This document shows positions 45,328 to 58,995 of a DNA stretch of 64,000 nucleotides, one piece after another. The stretch spans positions 20,483,501 to 20,547,500 of the forward strand of contig NC_056755.1 of assembly GCF_018687715.1 (NCBI RefSeq), read 5' to 3'. The notes beneath the pieces are model-generated. The model saw nothing but the letters and a program-made list of their open reading frames with translations, was not told the origin of the DNA and made no database searches. This DNA comes from Carya illinoinensis (taxonomy: Eukaryota; Streptophyta; Magnoliopsida; Fagales; Juglandaceae). Positions within the stretch are counted from its first letter, which is position 1, and each line of letters starts with the position of its first letter. Made by a program: the position numbers and the translations under genes.

Positions 45328-48300
45328 AAGTGGCTTTAGAGGGAGTAATGCCATTACCGCTGTAATGTTTCTAATACTATGAGGTAGGGTAGTTTCTATT
45401 ACAATATTAGAAAATGTGGGGTAAATGCTATGGGTGTGTTGTGAGTTCTAGCATTGCATATTCTGTATCTTTCCCATTTTTGTTCATGAATTAATAAATA
45501 TTTTCATTCATTATGTTTACAAATATCTTTACATTGTGATTTTGAAATTTTGAAGTTTGAATGGTTTGGATTGGTGATGTGGTAATTTTAGGTGTGTGAG
45601 TCTTACCGTGAGTCAATAATCATGGACGAGTTGAGAATTCCCTAGGCCATTCCTTTGACATGTGGTCATGAGTTTCATACTAGTAGAGAGTGTGCCCCTG
45701 TGATGATTGGGGTGGAGCGCCTTCGTATTGGCCCCACTTAATAGAAGGTTCAGAGATTCGTCGAGCATATCATGTGTGGTGTTTTTGAGTTGGTTTCCTG
45801 GGTAAAATGTGTCCCCAGCATAACAAGTATGCTTCGGTATGTATATTGGCTAACTTGAAACAGGCAAATCAACTTGCACCTTGGTTGGGTGAGGGTGAGT
45901 CGTCGAGCCGAACGGTGAAGTGATTTCCACTACTTGGCATTTTGTAAGATTTATGAGATAAGATTTATGTGTGATAATCTAGGTGATGTGATGAGATAAG
46001 TTTTACACGTTTAAGAAAAAGGGTCATTCCTCATTTCGGGGATATGTATATATACATACACTTGAGTTTTGCACAGAAAATAATTCCGTAGAGGGTGATT
46101 CATCACCATGACTATGAATATATGTGTTTTGCTTAGAAAGTGATTCTTTGTCACACACAAATACACATGTTCACAGATCTTTTGTATGAAACTATGCATT
46201 ACATCTTCATGTGCATTATCTCTAATTAGTGATTTTGTCACAATTGTTTAACCTATCTATTATTTCATTTATCGGAAGCATAGACTTTGTTGCAGAGTTA
46301 AACCCAAGAGAAATTAGGTACCTGAGGAAGATGGCCGACCAAACCCAATCAAGGAATAGCAGCAGAGGCCTATCTCCATTAATAGTATTTATAACATTTT
46401 GAATGTATGGTTTAGCCTAGCAACAAATCGCATATGGCTTGTAACTGGATGTAGCAATTGAAATGGATGGTACTATATAAGGTTACTTGGGAAATGAAGT
46501 GAATATGGATATTTGTAAAGTTAATGAATAAACCCATTTATTGTTTGGACCTCTAGTATGTGAATGGTGATTTAGCATTTAACTAAACCGTTACTTATCT
46601 TGCTGCAGTATAATTAATTAGTTACTAACACGTACGTGCACTTCCATGTGAATAATGCATGATCATTCTCAATTTAAATTCTGGGTGTTTCCGATCGGTT
46701 GGCACCCTAACTTGACACTATAGATTCTCGTCAAATCCTTTATCGACAAACGGGGTGCCACAGTACAAGTATGCAATTAGCTTTTATGCTTTCCCGCTCA
46801 ACGCGCTAGCTCACCTCTGCCTCCACCACTAAATCATAACATTAATCAAGAAAAGAAAATATAAATATATATGCAACCCTCCAGCCAAAATCAAATAATA
46901 ATAGTTTTAACGAAAGACCGCACAACACATGACATGCATGATATATATCCAATTACCATCATATATGCAGAATGTTGACAAAGGAAACTACACAAAAACT
47001 CAATGCAGTGCACACAAATTTGACCACATGATTCGCTCGCAAACACGTACATCTTATCGTGCCAGATCCATCGACACACATCGAGCCCCTCTCACTAGTG
47101 CCTAGCTCAAAGCGCCTTCATGGTCACAGTTCTCTCTCTGTTTTTTCTTCAGCTGAACCTCGTACAACGACAAATAAACCACTAAATTCTTTTTTATTCT
47201 ACAGGATGTGATCATCCGAAATGGGTCGTGTAATTTTGTTTTGCTATGATATTTTTACCCTATAGATATATAGTTACAAAGTACAGTTATTATAAGGTAC
47301 AATAAGACACACAGCCGCCCAAGACTGAGCTGGTCGCTGGCCGGTGCCATCCAAATAATGATTTTGGCCGCCCTATTTTAGGTTTGCTGAAACCTAACTC
47401 TACCCCACCCCAAAAAATAACCTGCAGGAAGATCAAAGAGCACTTTCTACTGCCTTCCATCTCCCGGATATAATTTCCTAGGCGTGAATATCTATGAATT
47501 TCCGTCAACACGATAAAATCATGATCAGCCCACAATTTCAATCATGGAAAAGCAATATAGTGGCATTGTGTGTTTGTCGACAAGATAATTTAACTGGTCT
47601 GAGTGAGTGCGACTCTCAGAGACACGAGCATCGGCTTGCTGCCAATTAGTCAAAGTAGCAGATGAGGCATTTCTTACTTTCTTATGCGCGTAAATTTTTT
47701 TTATTAAAAAAATAAAAATAAAAATAAACACATCAAATAGATTTTAATATATTTATTAATTATTTTAAATTTTTTTTATATATTATACTATCATCTCTTA
47801 TCTTATTATGTAAAATGTAACGTATTTATCATTATTAAATAATTAAATAATGATAAATATATTATATTTTATATAATAAAATAAAAATAAAAATAAAAAT
47901 ATGAATTATAACATTATTTATTATTTAATATTATACAAAGTATTCATAGAGATAATAAAAAATGGGAACGGCTACTATGCCGCTTGCATCATACTAGACA
48001 TACCATCCAATTAGATTTTTTTCAAATTTTTTAATCACTCTCTTAATTATTAAGTAAAAAAAATATTAATATATTTAAAATCACATTTTAATCATTAAAT
48101 AAATAAATAAATAAATTTACGTGCACTTGATCGACGGCATGTGCGTACTTCCAATAAAAAATATCATAAAATTCATGTATTCTTCGCACTTCAAACCTTA
48201 GAATTCGAGTTCCTTATCGTCTGACTCCCATACCGATCTCACGGGTGCTGGTACTCATCTAGGTTTATTATCAGGCCTAACTCATGAACTAGTCATCGAT

Positions 48301-51300
48301 ACTTTGGGAATCTCCAAATCTGCATGCACGTGCATCCAGGCACTTGCCCGGCCAGCTGTCAATAAATGCAAATCCAAGGGAAACGACGAAACGAAACAGG
48401 GGAGAAAAATAAAAATAAAAGGGCATAATCACGCAGACGGCAGTAAACGATCGATTACTGTGTCTTCCCAAGTGATATATGAATTGGGTATGTGTTTATT
48501 TATAATTACCATATATATCTATATGGATAATATATACGGAACACAGAATTTTCACGCGGCTTGAGATTCTTATATATATATATACTAGGTGAGAGTAACG
48601 TGTAAAACACGTTTGTCTAATTTTATGAAATGATTATTTGTAAAAAATAATATATATTTTATAAAAATTATTGATGTCACTTAATAATTTAAGGCATATT
48701 AGAGAAAATAAAAAAATTAGTTCAAAGTATCATATAATCCAATACATGTTTATAACATCTATAATTTTAACAAAGATGTATACGAAAAATTTAATAAAAG
48801 TCTAACACAAACAGTAGTTCAAAATATGTGTCGTTTGATGTTTGTATTATAATTCATCAATTTATGTCATCCTGTAGACAATCAATAGAGACAATATTGA
48901 AATTCTTATTTTGCTGTTGGTTGAGTCGATCAGGGACAACATAAAGTTAAAATATAATCTTTTTATAAAATTTGTGGTACAATATTTTCTATATATAGCA
49001 TATATATAAATCATAAAATATATTTTGAAATTGTTGGCCGAATTTACTCTTTCTTGATTAGCTCAAGGATCAAGACCTTTGTCACGTGCCTATCATAGCA
49101 AGCCCACATATGGAATATGACTTAGTGGAAGCTACGTCCTACTACCATGGGAAAAAAAACACTTTGATTAAACACACTTATATTATATATTATATGAGAT
49201 TTTTAAATTTGAAATACTCAATAATCTGAGTTAATGAAACGTATAATACACGTATATTATACTTAGGGATTCACGTCTTATGCACTTAATACACGTGTAT
49301 ATGTTAAGGAAAAAGAGAAAAATATAATAACTAATCTTTAATCACTTATTATTATATAAACTATTAAATATTATAATTATTAAGATTAATAAATCATATA
49401 ACAACATTGAATGTTATCTCTCTTAACATTTATGTCTTCATTTTATGTGTCAAACCGTTAAAACAAACGGTGTTAACTTTAACGGAAAAACAAGAAAAAC
49501 CGTTAAAACAAGATTTTCCGTTTCATACACACTTTTTATATATAGAAGATATATATATGTGTGTGCGCGCGCGCGCGCGTGTTCGATCGACTTGAATCGG
49601 CCTGGCACAATAAATAAATAAACAAGGTACGTAGCTCGACAAAATGATCAAGGCATCATGAGTTAAATGTGGAACGATTGATGGTTTGAAACTGTTTATA
49701 TGGATCGAGCTAGCGTTGAAACTGCTTATATGAACGTGAGGAATAATTCTCGTGCATAAATATATATGTACGTGGCCTAATGACTCTACCTTGAGCCATG
49801 CATTGATCAAAATGTATATTATATAAGGCATGGGCGTCGGATTCTTTTACTCTTGAGTATCAAACAGTAAATGCCAGCTATATATACAATATAATATATG
49901 ATCACAAATTGATTAATATTATATAATAACTATGGGTTACTAAGAATATTAAAAGACAATTAATTATGCCTTCTTATTATCGTATTTGAGTTACAATACT
50001 GGGATTAGTATGAAAGGGGAACAGGACCAACTTGTTAAAAGACAGCCAGCTGACAAAGGCAGTGAATTTTTGGAAATGTGAGCAGCCGTCCCCTTGTGGG
50101 CTGACTTTTCTCCCCAGCCCTTAATCATAATCTAATGATGTTTTTGCTTTCTAGCTTTGTTTAGTATATTATCTTTGGAGTTTTGCTGTTGAACTCTGGT
50201 GTCCCCAGAATATTCTTTCCTTCTCCAACACTTGCAGAAAAGCTTCAACTTTCAAGGCCCTAGCTATAAGATTCCATTGCCAAAACCCCACGTCTGTGTC
50301 TCTCTCACCAGGGTAAAAACTACAATAATATATAAATTATTTGTCAAATAGAGCAAGGTAAGGATTTGAAATATATGGGTTTCTGGAAAAGCAGGGTGTT
50401 GTCACCTTGGGGTATGTTTGTTTCTTACCTTGTCTTTTAGTCTGAAAATGCAGGGAGAAGACGGGTTATTTTATAGTTCTTTGTGCAATTCAAACAACAC
50501 CCCAGATGGGTTTCCTAATTTCCATGCATAGAAATATATACCTCCAATTCCAAATCAAATCCTCCTAAATTGTTCAAACATAGTATGTTTTATTCAACAA
50601 ATTGTGATGAATCTGTCCTTTAGCACACGACATATGATAAAATTGTGAAATCCATAGGTTTGTGACATTGTCTGTCCAACTATCTTAAGAAACCATGTGA
50701 TATTGGACTTATTAGTTAACAAACACCGAAAGATCAAAACCGGTTTAAGTGCAATTACAGGTTCAAACAGAAGGGGAAATTTAGTCAAACGAAAGATTGG
50801 AAAACTTGCTGTGGAAGAGTAGTTTTTACCCTTGAACAAATACCTAAAAGGTGAGTAGATTTGAATCCAGGAATCCATTACAGAAACCCACATGCTTTGG
50901 CTTCTCAAAAGTTGGAGAATATATGCCTTTCCACAAATCTAGTTTTCCATTTCCCATCTTTTCTTTCTTTTCCTTTACTTCTTTATTATAATCTGTGATA
51001 CAGATGGAGCAAGCCTAGAGGAGAGACAGCCCATTGCATTTTGCCAAACCTTCTTTTATAGGTATAAAATAGTATGTATAGTGGTATGAATATTCCTTTG
51101 AATTTTGAGGCTTTGTGCTGTGCTTTGTCATGGAAATGCATAAGATTAATACTAAATTCTACCATTTTCATTTCCTTGTGCTTCCATTCCCAAGGTTTAC
51201 TGTCAATAGAAAGTCATCAAGCAGGGCAGACTCAAAGGTTGATACCAAAATCTTCTTCCTTTGAAAGGATAATTACTCTTGATTAATTCACGCTTTTCCA

Positions 51301-52469
51301 TATCAAATTTAACACTCTAAATACACTATTTAGATGTACGATCGAGCTCCTTAAACAAGAAGCATCTAAGGGCCACTAGCATCATTTTTTTGACTTAGTA
51401 AAGACATTCATTTTCATGCGGTCAAAACGCTCTTCTTCTTCTTCATGACCAAGTCATCTTGACTGATGTGGCAAAAGAACTTTTCAGAAAAAGTGGAAAT
51501 GATCCTCTCATATTAATGAAAGAGACAATATTTAATGATGTATTTGCTTGGACAGAAATTATTTCAACAAGTAATGTAGTACCCTATGCTTTTGAATGCA
51601 CGTGTTACCCTGTCTCAAAATCTGGCCATCTAAACTTATAAAGAAGAACGTAAGATTAAGAGGAAGAATGCATAAGGTGAAGTTGGGGGTTGGACCAATT
51701 CTTGTCCTTTAAGATTAATAGGAAAGGAAACTTGCATGTCGGTCCTCTACTCTTAATGTAAATATCAAATAATTTAACAACATCGAACACGACAAATAGG
51801 TTGATGCATATGAATTCAACCTATTTTTTTCACACAACGTAGTGGAGATTAGATTTGAGACTAAAGCATGTGTATGTCACCTAGTGGATGCAGGATGTTA
51901 ATGGATTCTAGTTTTTCCCCAAAACGACCAACTTACTAATTAATAAGGGCCCCTAACTCTAGTGGATCTTGTCTTTCCCAGACAATGGTCCAATTGAAAA
52001 GACAGTCGGCCAACTCCATTCTCCATCCCTACTTTTATTTTTGGTACTGCGGACTGACTGTATTTAATAAGCTTTTGTACTTCTTTTCATGTTGTAAATC
52101 TCATATGTACAGAGAGAAGAAGAAGCATACAATTATTGAATGCGTCTAGGGAAAAAAATTTCTATCCATATGCTAAAAAAAAGCAAGTTTTTCATGAACA
52201 TTATAGCACCAAGAACATAATGTTACATTCCAAATTTGCAGCCCTCCCTAAGATGATTTTGTGAAATAAATTCCCGATGCAGAAACCAAAATGCTGATTT
52301 CTACGCACTAGCTAGAGGGCTTCATTCTATGGCTTGCATGTACTACTCTCATGGGTCCACCAACAATAAAGCAATAAACAACAAATGATATTGCTATCAA
52401 GCAATGCCATGCATGTATATTATCAGAGACAACGGGATTCTCTTTCTTGCCTGGAAAGCAAAGCTAAAG

Positions 52470-52519
<50 letters not shown>

Positions 52520-53063
52520 TATATATATATATAATGGTGAATTAAGGATAAAGATCCCACATATTATCCTTTTATAGAGAAAGGAAGCCCAGATAATACC
52601 CAGATGAAGAATTAAGTATTCATGACACCAAAACACGCTCATGTACTGGGAGAAACAAAGATCACTATCATCTTTTTCCTGTTTTCAATTGAAATATTTA
52701 ATTGTGCTGATATGTGAAGGTTACCATCAAATTATATGAGCACTGAAGTTCCACTATGGAAAAGATCAATGATCATTAGAATATCATTTATGTTGATTTC
52801 GTACGTTGAATTGTTGGTAGGGGAGAAAAAAACACAAAAGAATAAAATTAAAAATAAATCATTTTTTGTTATTGATAGAAGATGACAAAGACTTTTTAAA
52901 ACCTCTTAACTAAAAAAGGTCTGTCTTCCACTTGGTTGATCACTAGAATGATTCAAATAAAAAGTTACTTTCAAAAATGATTTACCATATTTAAAAGAAT
53001 CTTTGTGATCTCTCATACTAATTACAAATTTGATGGTAACATGATATATTAATTAATAAGTAG
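45328..53063. other. Gene-poor AT-rich intergenic region
   Basis: I find no supportable gene across this stretch. Sub-features are very AT-rich sequence at 47690..47960 and 48540..49420, and an alternating purine-pyrimidine tract at 49551..49581. A (CT)n then (AT)n pair lies at about 52476..52530. The stretch 45560..45930 has the G/T-rich look of a decayed LTR, but no ends were found. The short reading frames here lack domains or context. Confidence 0.45.
49551..49581. repeat. Alternating TG/CG tract
   Basis: tatatatatgtgtgtg followed by eight CG-type steps, a perfect alternating purine-pyrimidine run. Such tracts can adopt left-handed Z-DNA. Confidence 0.9.
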
Positions 53064-53683
53064 TGTCACACCCAGGCCTAAAGCCAAACCCAGACCAAGA
53101 CAGTGTGCTATTAATTTATTTAAATTAATATTTATGAAAAACCCATTTGAGGATTTAGCAATAAATTTTGAAAGGCTACATGTCCAAATTTTTATTTTGA
53201 TACAATATAGATATTTTTGGGCATAAATTACGTTTAACGGGTCAATATTTCTGAAACCTTATTCGAGATTGATCGAAAAATTTAATATAAGCCAACGAGC
53301 TAAACCTTTTGGTTAGTTGGGATTTTTAATTAGGCCCAAGAGTCAACAAGTTTATTTTAAGGTCTGTTAGGGTGTAGCGGATGATTTTGGACTCAATAAA
53401 TAAATTAAAGTCCATTTTATAATTTGTAGACCTTTTCTAATTAGTAGTGGCCTAAGAAATTTTGCTAAAAGCCCAAGCCGGCCAATGCATGTAAGTTACA
53501 TGCACGTTTCTGCCCACTCTCTCTCCTCCTAAAGGTTCCAACTACCTATATATATATATATATTCACGTACAGTGCCCTATTTACATAGGAAAAAAAAAG
53601 AAAAAGAAAAAAGAAACCAAGCAACTGCAAGGGTTTCTGTTGACCCACTAGTACTGCCAAACTCCTTTAGTCTACACCAGCAG
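53064..53683. repeat. Probable LTR fragment of another gypsy family
   Basis: It begins TGTCACACCCAGGCC, a common start of plant Ty3/gypsy LTRs, and is interrupted at 53684 by the next element's LTR. The right part was not found within the window. Boundaries rest on the TG start only. Confidence 0.35.
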
Positions 53684-55490
53684 TGCAAGACCCAGGCTTG
53701 CTGCGTGAAACCCAGCCTAGTGGCCCTCAGAAAACGATGTCGTTTGGGTAAGTTATCTTCTTCCCTTTTACAGTTTCTTTCTTCCTCGACTTCCTCTCTG
53801 TTTGGGCGTGTGGTTCTATGTTTTTCTCCCCCAAATCTCTTTCTTTTCTTTTAGTTATCTCTCACCAGTTTTTGCTCTCAACTTCTTGGCAAAATCGTGC
53901 TCATCTCCCTCTTGCGCAACCTTTCTTCCGGTGACCTCTAGGTCCTGCGATTTTGGAGATTTTCAAACCTGTTTTCGTGCTCAAAGTCACCCCCAAGATG
54001 ATATTTCTTTTTTCCCTATAGATCTCTCCTCTCTCTCGCTTTCTCTGATTTTTTTTTCTGGATATTTATTTATTTATTTTCTTCTTCTTCTTTTCTTTTC
54101 TTCCTTTCTTCTTCTCACTGGTAGATTTCTTTCAATTTCAGATATTCCTCTTCCTCTTTTGCGTCGTTCCCCTCTTCCACTCGGTTTCTGTTTTTCCTTC
54201 TAATTTTTTTTTTTCTGCAAAGTTATATTTTTTTTTCTATTGCAACCCTTGCTTCTACTTTGTTTTGCTTGGGGTTTTAGTGCTACAATTTGAGTAGATT
54301 TTCAACGGTGTCGCTGGTTTTTGTTGGGTATAAACAGTAAAGAATATCAATGGATGCGAGTAGAATTTAAGAAAATTTGGACATTTTATTTTATGGAGTT
54401 GCGAATGGAGAAAAGGTTGTTGTGGCTATTGCTTATTTGGTTGAGTTGGTGGTTGTTTGAGTTTTGGGTTGCTGTATTGGTATTGATATTTCTATTAATT
54501 GAGTTTGATGTTGGTTGATGGGTGTATAGGTTAGTATTGAAGTGGGTATATGGTAGATGGGGTTGAAGTGTGGGCTGTTAGGGATTATTATGTGGTTGTT
54601 AGGTTTGCGTTAATGTGCTGATATTTGATGTGGAATTATGGATTTTAATTAATTAGATCGAAGTGGCGATTGTAGGTCTTTAACACTTAGTGTATATTTA
54701 TTTTTATGAATAGGTGACGAGGCTAATAGAGGTCGAATTCAAGGCATTGATAATACGTTGCAAGAATCAGATAAGAGAGGTTCCTATGCTAGATTTGCAT
54801 AAAAAGAAATAAATGAATTGAGGTTGGTTTGTAAAATGGGCATTATTATGTTTTTAAAAGAAAATATGAAAACAAGCTCAATATATGTGTTTTGCATTCA
54901 CTCATGAAAAATCTATATGAAAGAGAAAAATGATTTTTGACATGAATAGTGTAGACATGAGTAATATTTGACATATTTATAAAATGTGCAAAAGAGCAAA
55001 TATGATATTCGAGATTTTTTTTATACATGTTTTATGAAATGTTTTGGATATGTTATTGATCATTCGAAAATGATATGAATGTGTTCAGCACGTGGTTTAA
55101 TATGATATGAATATGAAAAACTTTTGGCATACTTATCTATTATTATTCTAATTCTAAATATAGTTATGATATGATGATACTAGTTCACGTGATATGTTTG
55201 GTACCAACATGATATGATATGAGTGCAACCACTTAGGGCTCCGAGATTGAAAAAAGGAAAGTGTCACAATATGATACTACTTGGTTTAGCTATCGAGGAT
55301 AGTACAACTCTACCACGGGGGTTAAACATGGTATTTGATATGATATGATACGATATGATATGATTAGATGAGAATGTTAAATTATGTTATGCCAAAGTGT
55401 TTTTGAATATGGGTTCCTCTATTTCTTTTATTTATGTTTTATGTTTAAATAAACTCTATATCTTTGAAACATTTATTAAAGGTTCAAGTT
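53684..55490 (+). repeat. 5' LTR and leader of the plus-strand gypsy element
   Basis: Homology to the right LTR is clear from 53684 to about 55030. The true LTR end and the primer-binding site before gag (ATG at 55498) could not be located; no TGGTATCAGAGC-like primer site is visible. The right LTR lacks about 155 bases present here (roughly 54490..54650), with similar ggttgtt words at both deletion edges. A tandem gatatgatat repeat lies at about 55330..55365. Confidence 0.75.
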
Positions 55491-55497
55491 TTCAGGA

Positions 55498-56229
55498 TGC
55501 CATCTCGTCATCGGAAACGAAGTATGTCGGATTTGAATGTGACCGATAATGAAAGGGAAGCAAACCCGAGTGCTTCTGAGGTACTTAGGTCGCCTGGGTC
55601 GCCAACGCAATTTTAATGAAGGAAGCTATACTGTGGAACAATTCAACCGGTTACACCCCCTTCTTTTGATAGGAGGGGTGAGCCAACTCTGGCAGAGCAT
55701 TGGATTCAGGATATTGAGGAGATATTGCGAGTCTTGAGCTGCACAGATGAACAGAAGGTGGCGTAAGATCGGAGAGGCTAAAAGATGGTGGATTTCTGAA
55801 AGAACCATCAGAGAAGCTGAACAGACAGAAATAGTCAGTTGGACACATTTCAAGTAGGTTTTTCTGGAGCGCTTTTTCCCAAGCTCAGTTAGAGATGACA
55901 AGGCTATGGAATTTGCCACTCTGGTCCAAGGAGCTATGTCAGTTCACCAATATGCAGCCAGATTTATAGAGTTGGCACGTTTTTCTGCATATCTAATGGG
56001 CCACTGCGAGGTAGGCCTATGTTTCCGTTGTGGCAAATTGGGCCACTATCATAGGGACTACCTGTTACATTTGGATAGCAAAAAAACCCCTTTACCACCA
56101 CCACCACCCAGTGTTGGAGGGACACTGCGAGGTAGTAATCAACGTCTTACTGCACCTCTACCCCATATAGATGATTTATTTTTGCGAAGAAGAAGGATTG
56201 ATGCTTGGGGAGGCGGAAGACAACAGTGA
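55498..56229 (+). pseudogene. Gypsy Gag remnant, scrambled
   Basis: The ATG at 55498 gives MPSRHRKRSMSDLN and stops after about 40 codons. Gag-like phrases then appear in other frames (EHWIQDIEEILRVLSC, GAMSVHQYAARFIELARF). A zinc knuckle CFRCGKLGHYHRDY lacks its last cysteine (Tyr instead). The segment at 56155..56197 is copied from the reverse-transcriptase region in rearranged order, and cactgcgaggtag occurs twice (near 56003 and 56123). Much of the capsid to nucleocapsid region is missing. Not functional. Confidence 0.75.
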
Positions 56230-56317
56230 TGTGATTACTGGTATGACTTCTTTGATTTGTTTTAAGTTATCAATTGTTGGATATCATTAAAACTTCAAAT
56301 ATTTTAGTTCTTGGATA

Positions 56318-56773
56318 ATGTTGAGCATGGTGACAGGTACCCTTTCTTTATTTTCTAATAATGCTGCTGTGTTATTTGATTCGGGAGCGACACATTCTTT
56401 TGTTTCCATGGCTTATTCTAAATTTTGCACTTTAGAAACTGAAAAGTTGAAGCACAAGTTAGTGGTTTCGACTCCAACAGGAAATTTGGTAGTCTGTGAT
56501 AAGATTTTATCGGGGTGTCCTTTATCAATTGAAGGAAGACTAATGCTAGCTAATTTAATAGTGTTTCACATGATTGGATTTGATGTGATTTTGGGTATGG
56601 ACTGGCTGGCATCTTACCACGCTAGTATTGATTGTTTTAAAAAAGAAGTGGTGTTTAGACCACCGAAAGAAAGTGAGTTTCGGTTTACAGGGTCGAAAGT
56701 GAGATTGCATCCGCCCACCATATCTGCCGTTCAGGTTGGAAAACTGATACTTGATGGTTGTCAGGGTTCTTAG
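56318..56773 (+). pseudogene. Gypsy aspartic protease domain
   Basis: AVLFDSGATHSFVS carries the aspartic protease active site (D-S-G), followed by LSGCPLSIEGR and MIGFDVILGMDWLASYHASIDC, as in the complete element. It would process the polyprotein. The frame continues into the reverse transcriptase but is interrupted by TAG at 56771 and TGA at about 56881. Confidence 0.85.
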
Positions 56774-58990
56774 CCTGGGGTGGTAGAAGCACCAAAAGAG
56801 GAGTTGAAGTTAGAGCAGATATCTATTGTAAGTGATTATCCAGAGGTTTTCCCAAAAGATTTATCTGGACTATCGCCTGAGTGAGAGGTAGAGTTTGCTA
56901 TTGATTTAGTACCAGGCACAATACCCCTATCGAAAGCACCTTACCGGATGGCACCGTCTGAATTATTAGAACTCAAGGAGCAGTTGCAAGATTTATTATA
57001 CAAGGGTTTTATCAGGCCCAGTGTGTCACCTTGGGGAGATCCTGTTCTTTTTGCGAAGAAGAAGGATGGATCGATGAGAATGTGCATTGATTACAGGGAG
57101 CTTAATCGAGTGACAATAATGAATAAGTATCCTCTACCCCATATAGATGATTTATTTGATCAACTCCAAGGTGCTCAAGTATTTTCTAAGATTGATCTTC
57201 GATTTGGGTACCATCAATTGAGGATCAGGGTGAAAGACGTGGCTAAGAAGGCTTTTAGGACTTGTTATGGTCATTATGAGTTTCTGGTCATGCCTTTTGG
57301 CCTGACTAATGCCCTAGCAGTATTCATGGATTTGATGAACAGGGTGTTCCATGGGTTTTTGGATAAGTTTGTGGTTTTCTTTATTGATGGCATAGTAATA
57401 TACTCCAAAAGCAAGATTGAGCATGAAGAACATTTGAAGATGGTACTCGAGACACTCAGAGAGAAAAATTTATTTGCTAAATTGAAGAAGTGTGAATTTT
57501 GGTTAGATTCAATCGCATTTCTGGGGCATGTGGTTTCAAAAGATGGTATTTCAGTGGACTTGGGGAAAGTTGAAGCAATAGTAAATTGGTCGGCAATGAA
57601 GAATGTTCATGAGGTTAGAAGTTTCTTGGGATTAGTAGGTTATTATCGTCGATTCATTAATGGCTTCTCTAGGATAGTAGTTCCTCTCACTGCACTCACC
57701 AGAAAGAATAACAAGTTTGAATGGACAACAAAGTGTGAGGAAAGTTTCCAAGAGTTGAAATAGAGATTAGTGACAACTCCGGTGTTAACAGTCCCCACTG
57801 CAAGGGAAGGATTTGTAGTTTACAGCGATGCTTCAAGGCTTGGATTGGAGTGCATATTGATGCAACACAGGAAGGTTATAGCGTACGCCTCACACCAACT
57901 GAAAGAATATGAGCAAAATTATCTCACACATGATCTAAAACTGGCTGCAGTCATTTTTGCATTTAAGATTTGGAGGCACTATCTCTATGGTGAAAAGTAC
58001 GAAATTTTTATGGATCACAAGAGTTTGAAATATTTCTTCACTCAGAATGAACTAAATATGAGGCAGAGAAGATGGCTTGAGCTAATCAAAGATTATGATT
58101 GCACCATTAATTATCATCCAGGCAAAGCCAATGTGGTAGCCGACGCCTTAAGTAGGAAGACAATGGGACCAATAGTTGCAACACTTATTACTCAACACCA
58201 GTTGCTAATGGATCTAGAAAGAGCTGGTATTGAGGTCATCACTAGTAATACAAGTACCTTCGTGGCTAGTTTGATTGTGCAACCAGTCTTGGTAGATAGA
58301 ATCAAAGCTGCTAAGAAAGTGGATTCAGAGTTGCTGAAACTAGTAGAAGAAGTAGGGAATGGAGAAAAATTTGACTGTAGCGTTTCCGAGGATGGAGCTT
58401 TGAGGTTCAAAGGTAGATTGTGTGTGCCAGCTAATGATGAACTAAAATGGGAAATTCTTAAGGAAGCACATCGTTCCTTATACATTGTTCACCCAGGGAG
58501 TACCAAGATGTATCAAGACTTGAGAGAGTCTTTTTGGTGGAACGGTATGAAGAGAAAAATTGCCAAATTTGTGAAACAGTGCCTAATTTGCCAACAGGTG
58601 AAGGCGGAACATCAGAGACCAGAAAGGTTGTTACAGCCACTTCAAATCCCAAAATGGAAGTGGGAGCATATCTCCATGGATTTTGTATCTGGCCTACCAA
58701 AGACTTTGAGCAAACAAGATGCTATTTGGGTGATCGTTGACCGCTTAACGAAGACTGCTTGTTTTGTACCTATTAAAGTTTCTTACAAATTGGATAAGCT
58801 AATTGAGCTGTATGTGCAAGAGATAGTGAGATTGCATGGAGTACCAGTATCCATTGTATCTAATAGAGACACCCGTTTCACTTCCAAGTTTTGGCGAAGT
58901 TTACAAGAGGCAATGGGTACTAAGTTGAGCATAGTACTGCTTTTCACTCTCAGACAGATGGACAGTCAGAAAGGACTATTCAGATCTTAG
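56774..58990 (+). pseudogene. Gypsy reverse transcriptase, RNase H and integrase, with catalytic lesions
   Basis: A single frame covers RT ([40 protein letters not shown]), RNase H ([29 protein letters not shown]) and integrase ([41 protein letters not shown]). TAG at 57761 cuts RT from RNase H. Three active-site residues differ from the complete element. The RT motif is FIDGI rather than FIDDI, RNase H has HDLKLAA where Glu is expected, and integrase has SNRD where the catalytic Asp is expected. A frameshift near 58935 ends the integrase frame. All three enzymes should be dead. Confidence 0.88.
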
Positions 58991-58995
58991 AAGAC

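Noticed and set aside
45560..45930. Candidate LTR in the IDD upstream region
   Set aside because: The composition is suggestive, but no TG/CA ends, primer site or duplication was found.
48304..48564. 86-codon reading frame in the intergenic region
   Set aside because: No domain, no splice context and strongly AT-rich surroundings.
50000..50350. Possible microRNA precursor between 50 and 50.4 kb
   Set aside because: I compared it by eye with several conserved plant microRNAs as I remember them and found no match or convincing hairpin.
53573..54203. Phe/Ser/Leu-rich frames at the start of the gypsy LTRs (also 59880..60425)
   Set aside because: They lie in the CT-rich part of the LTRs, appear in both copies because of LTR duplication, and have no domain.
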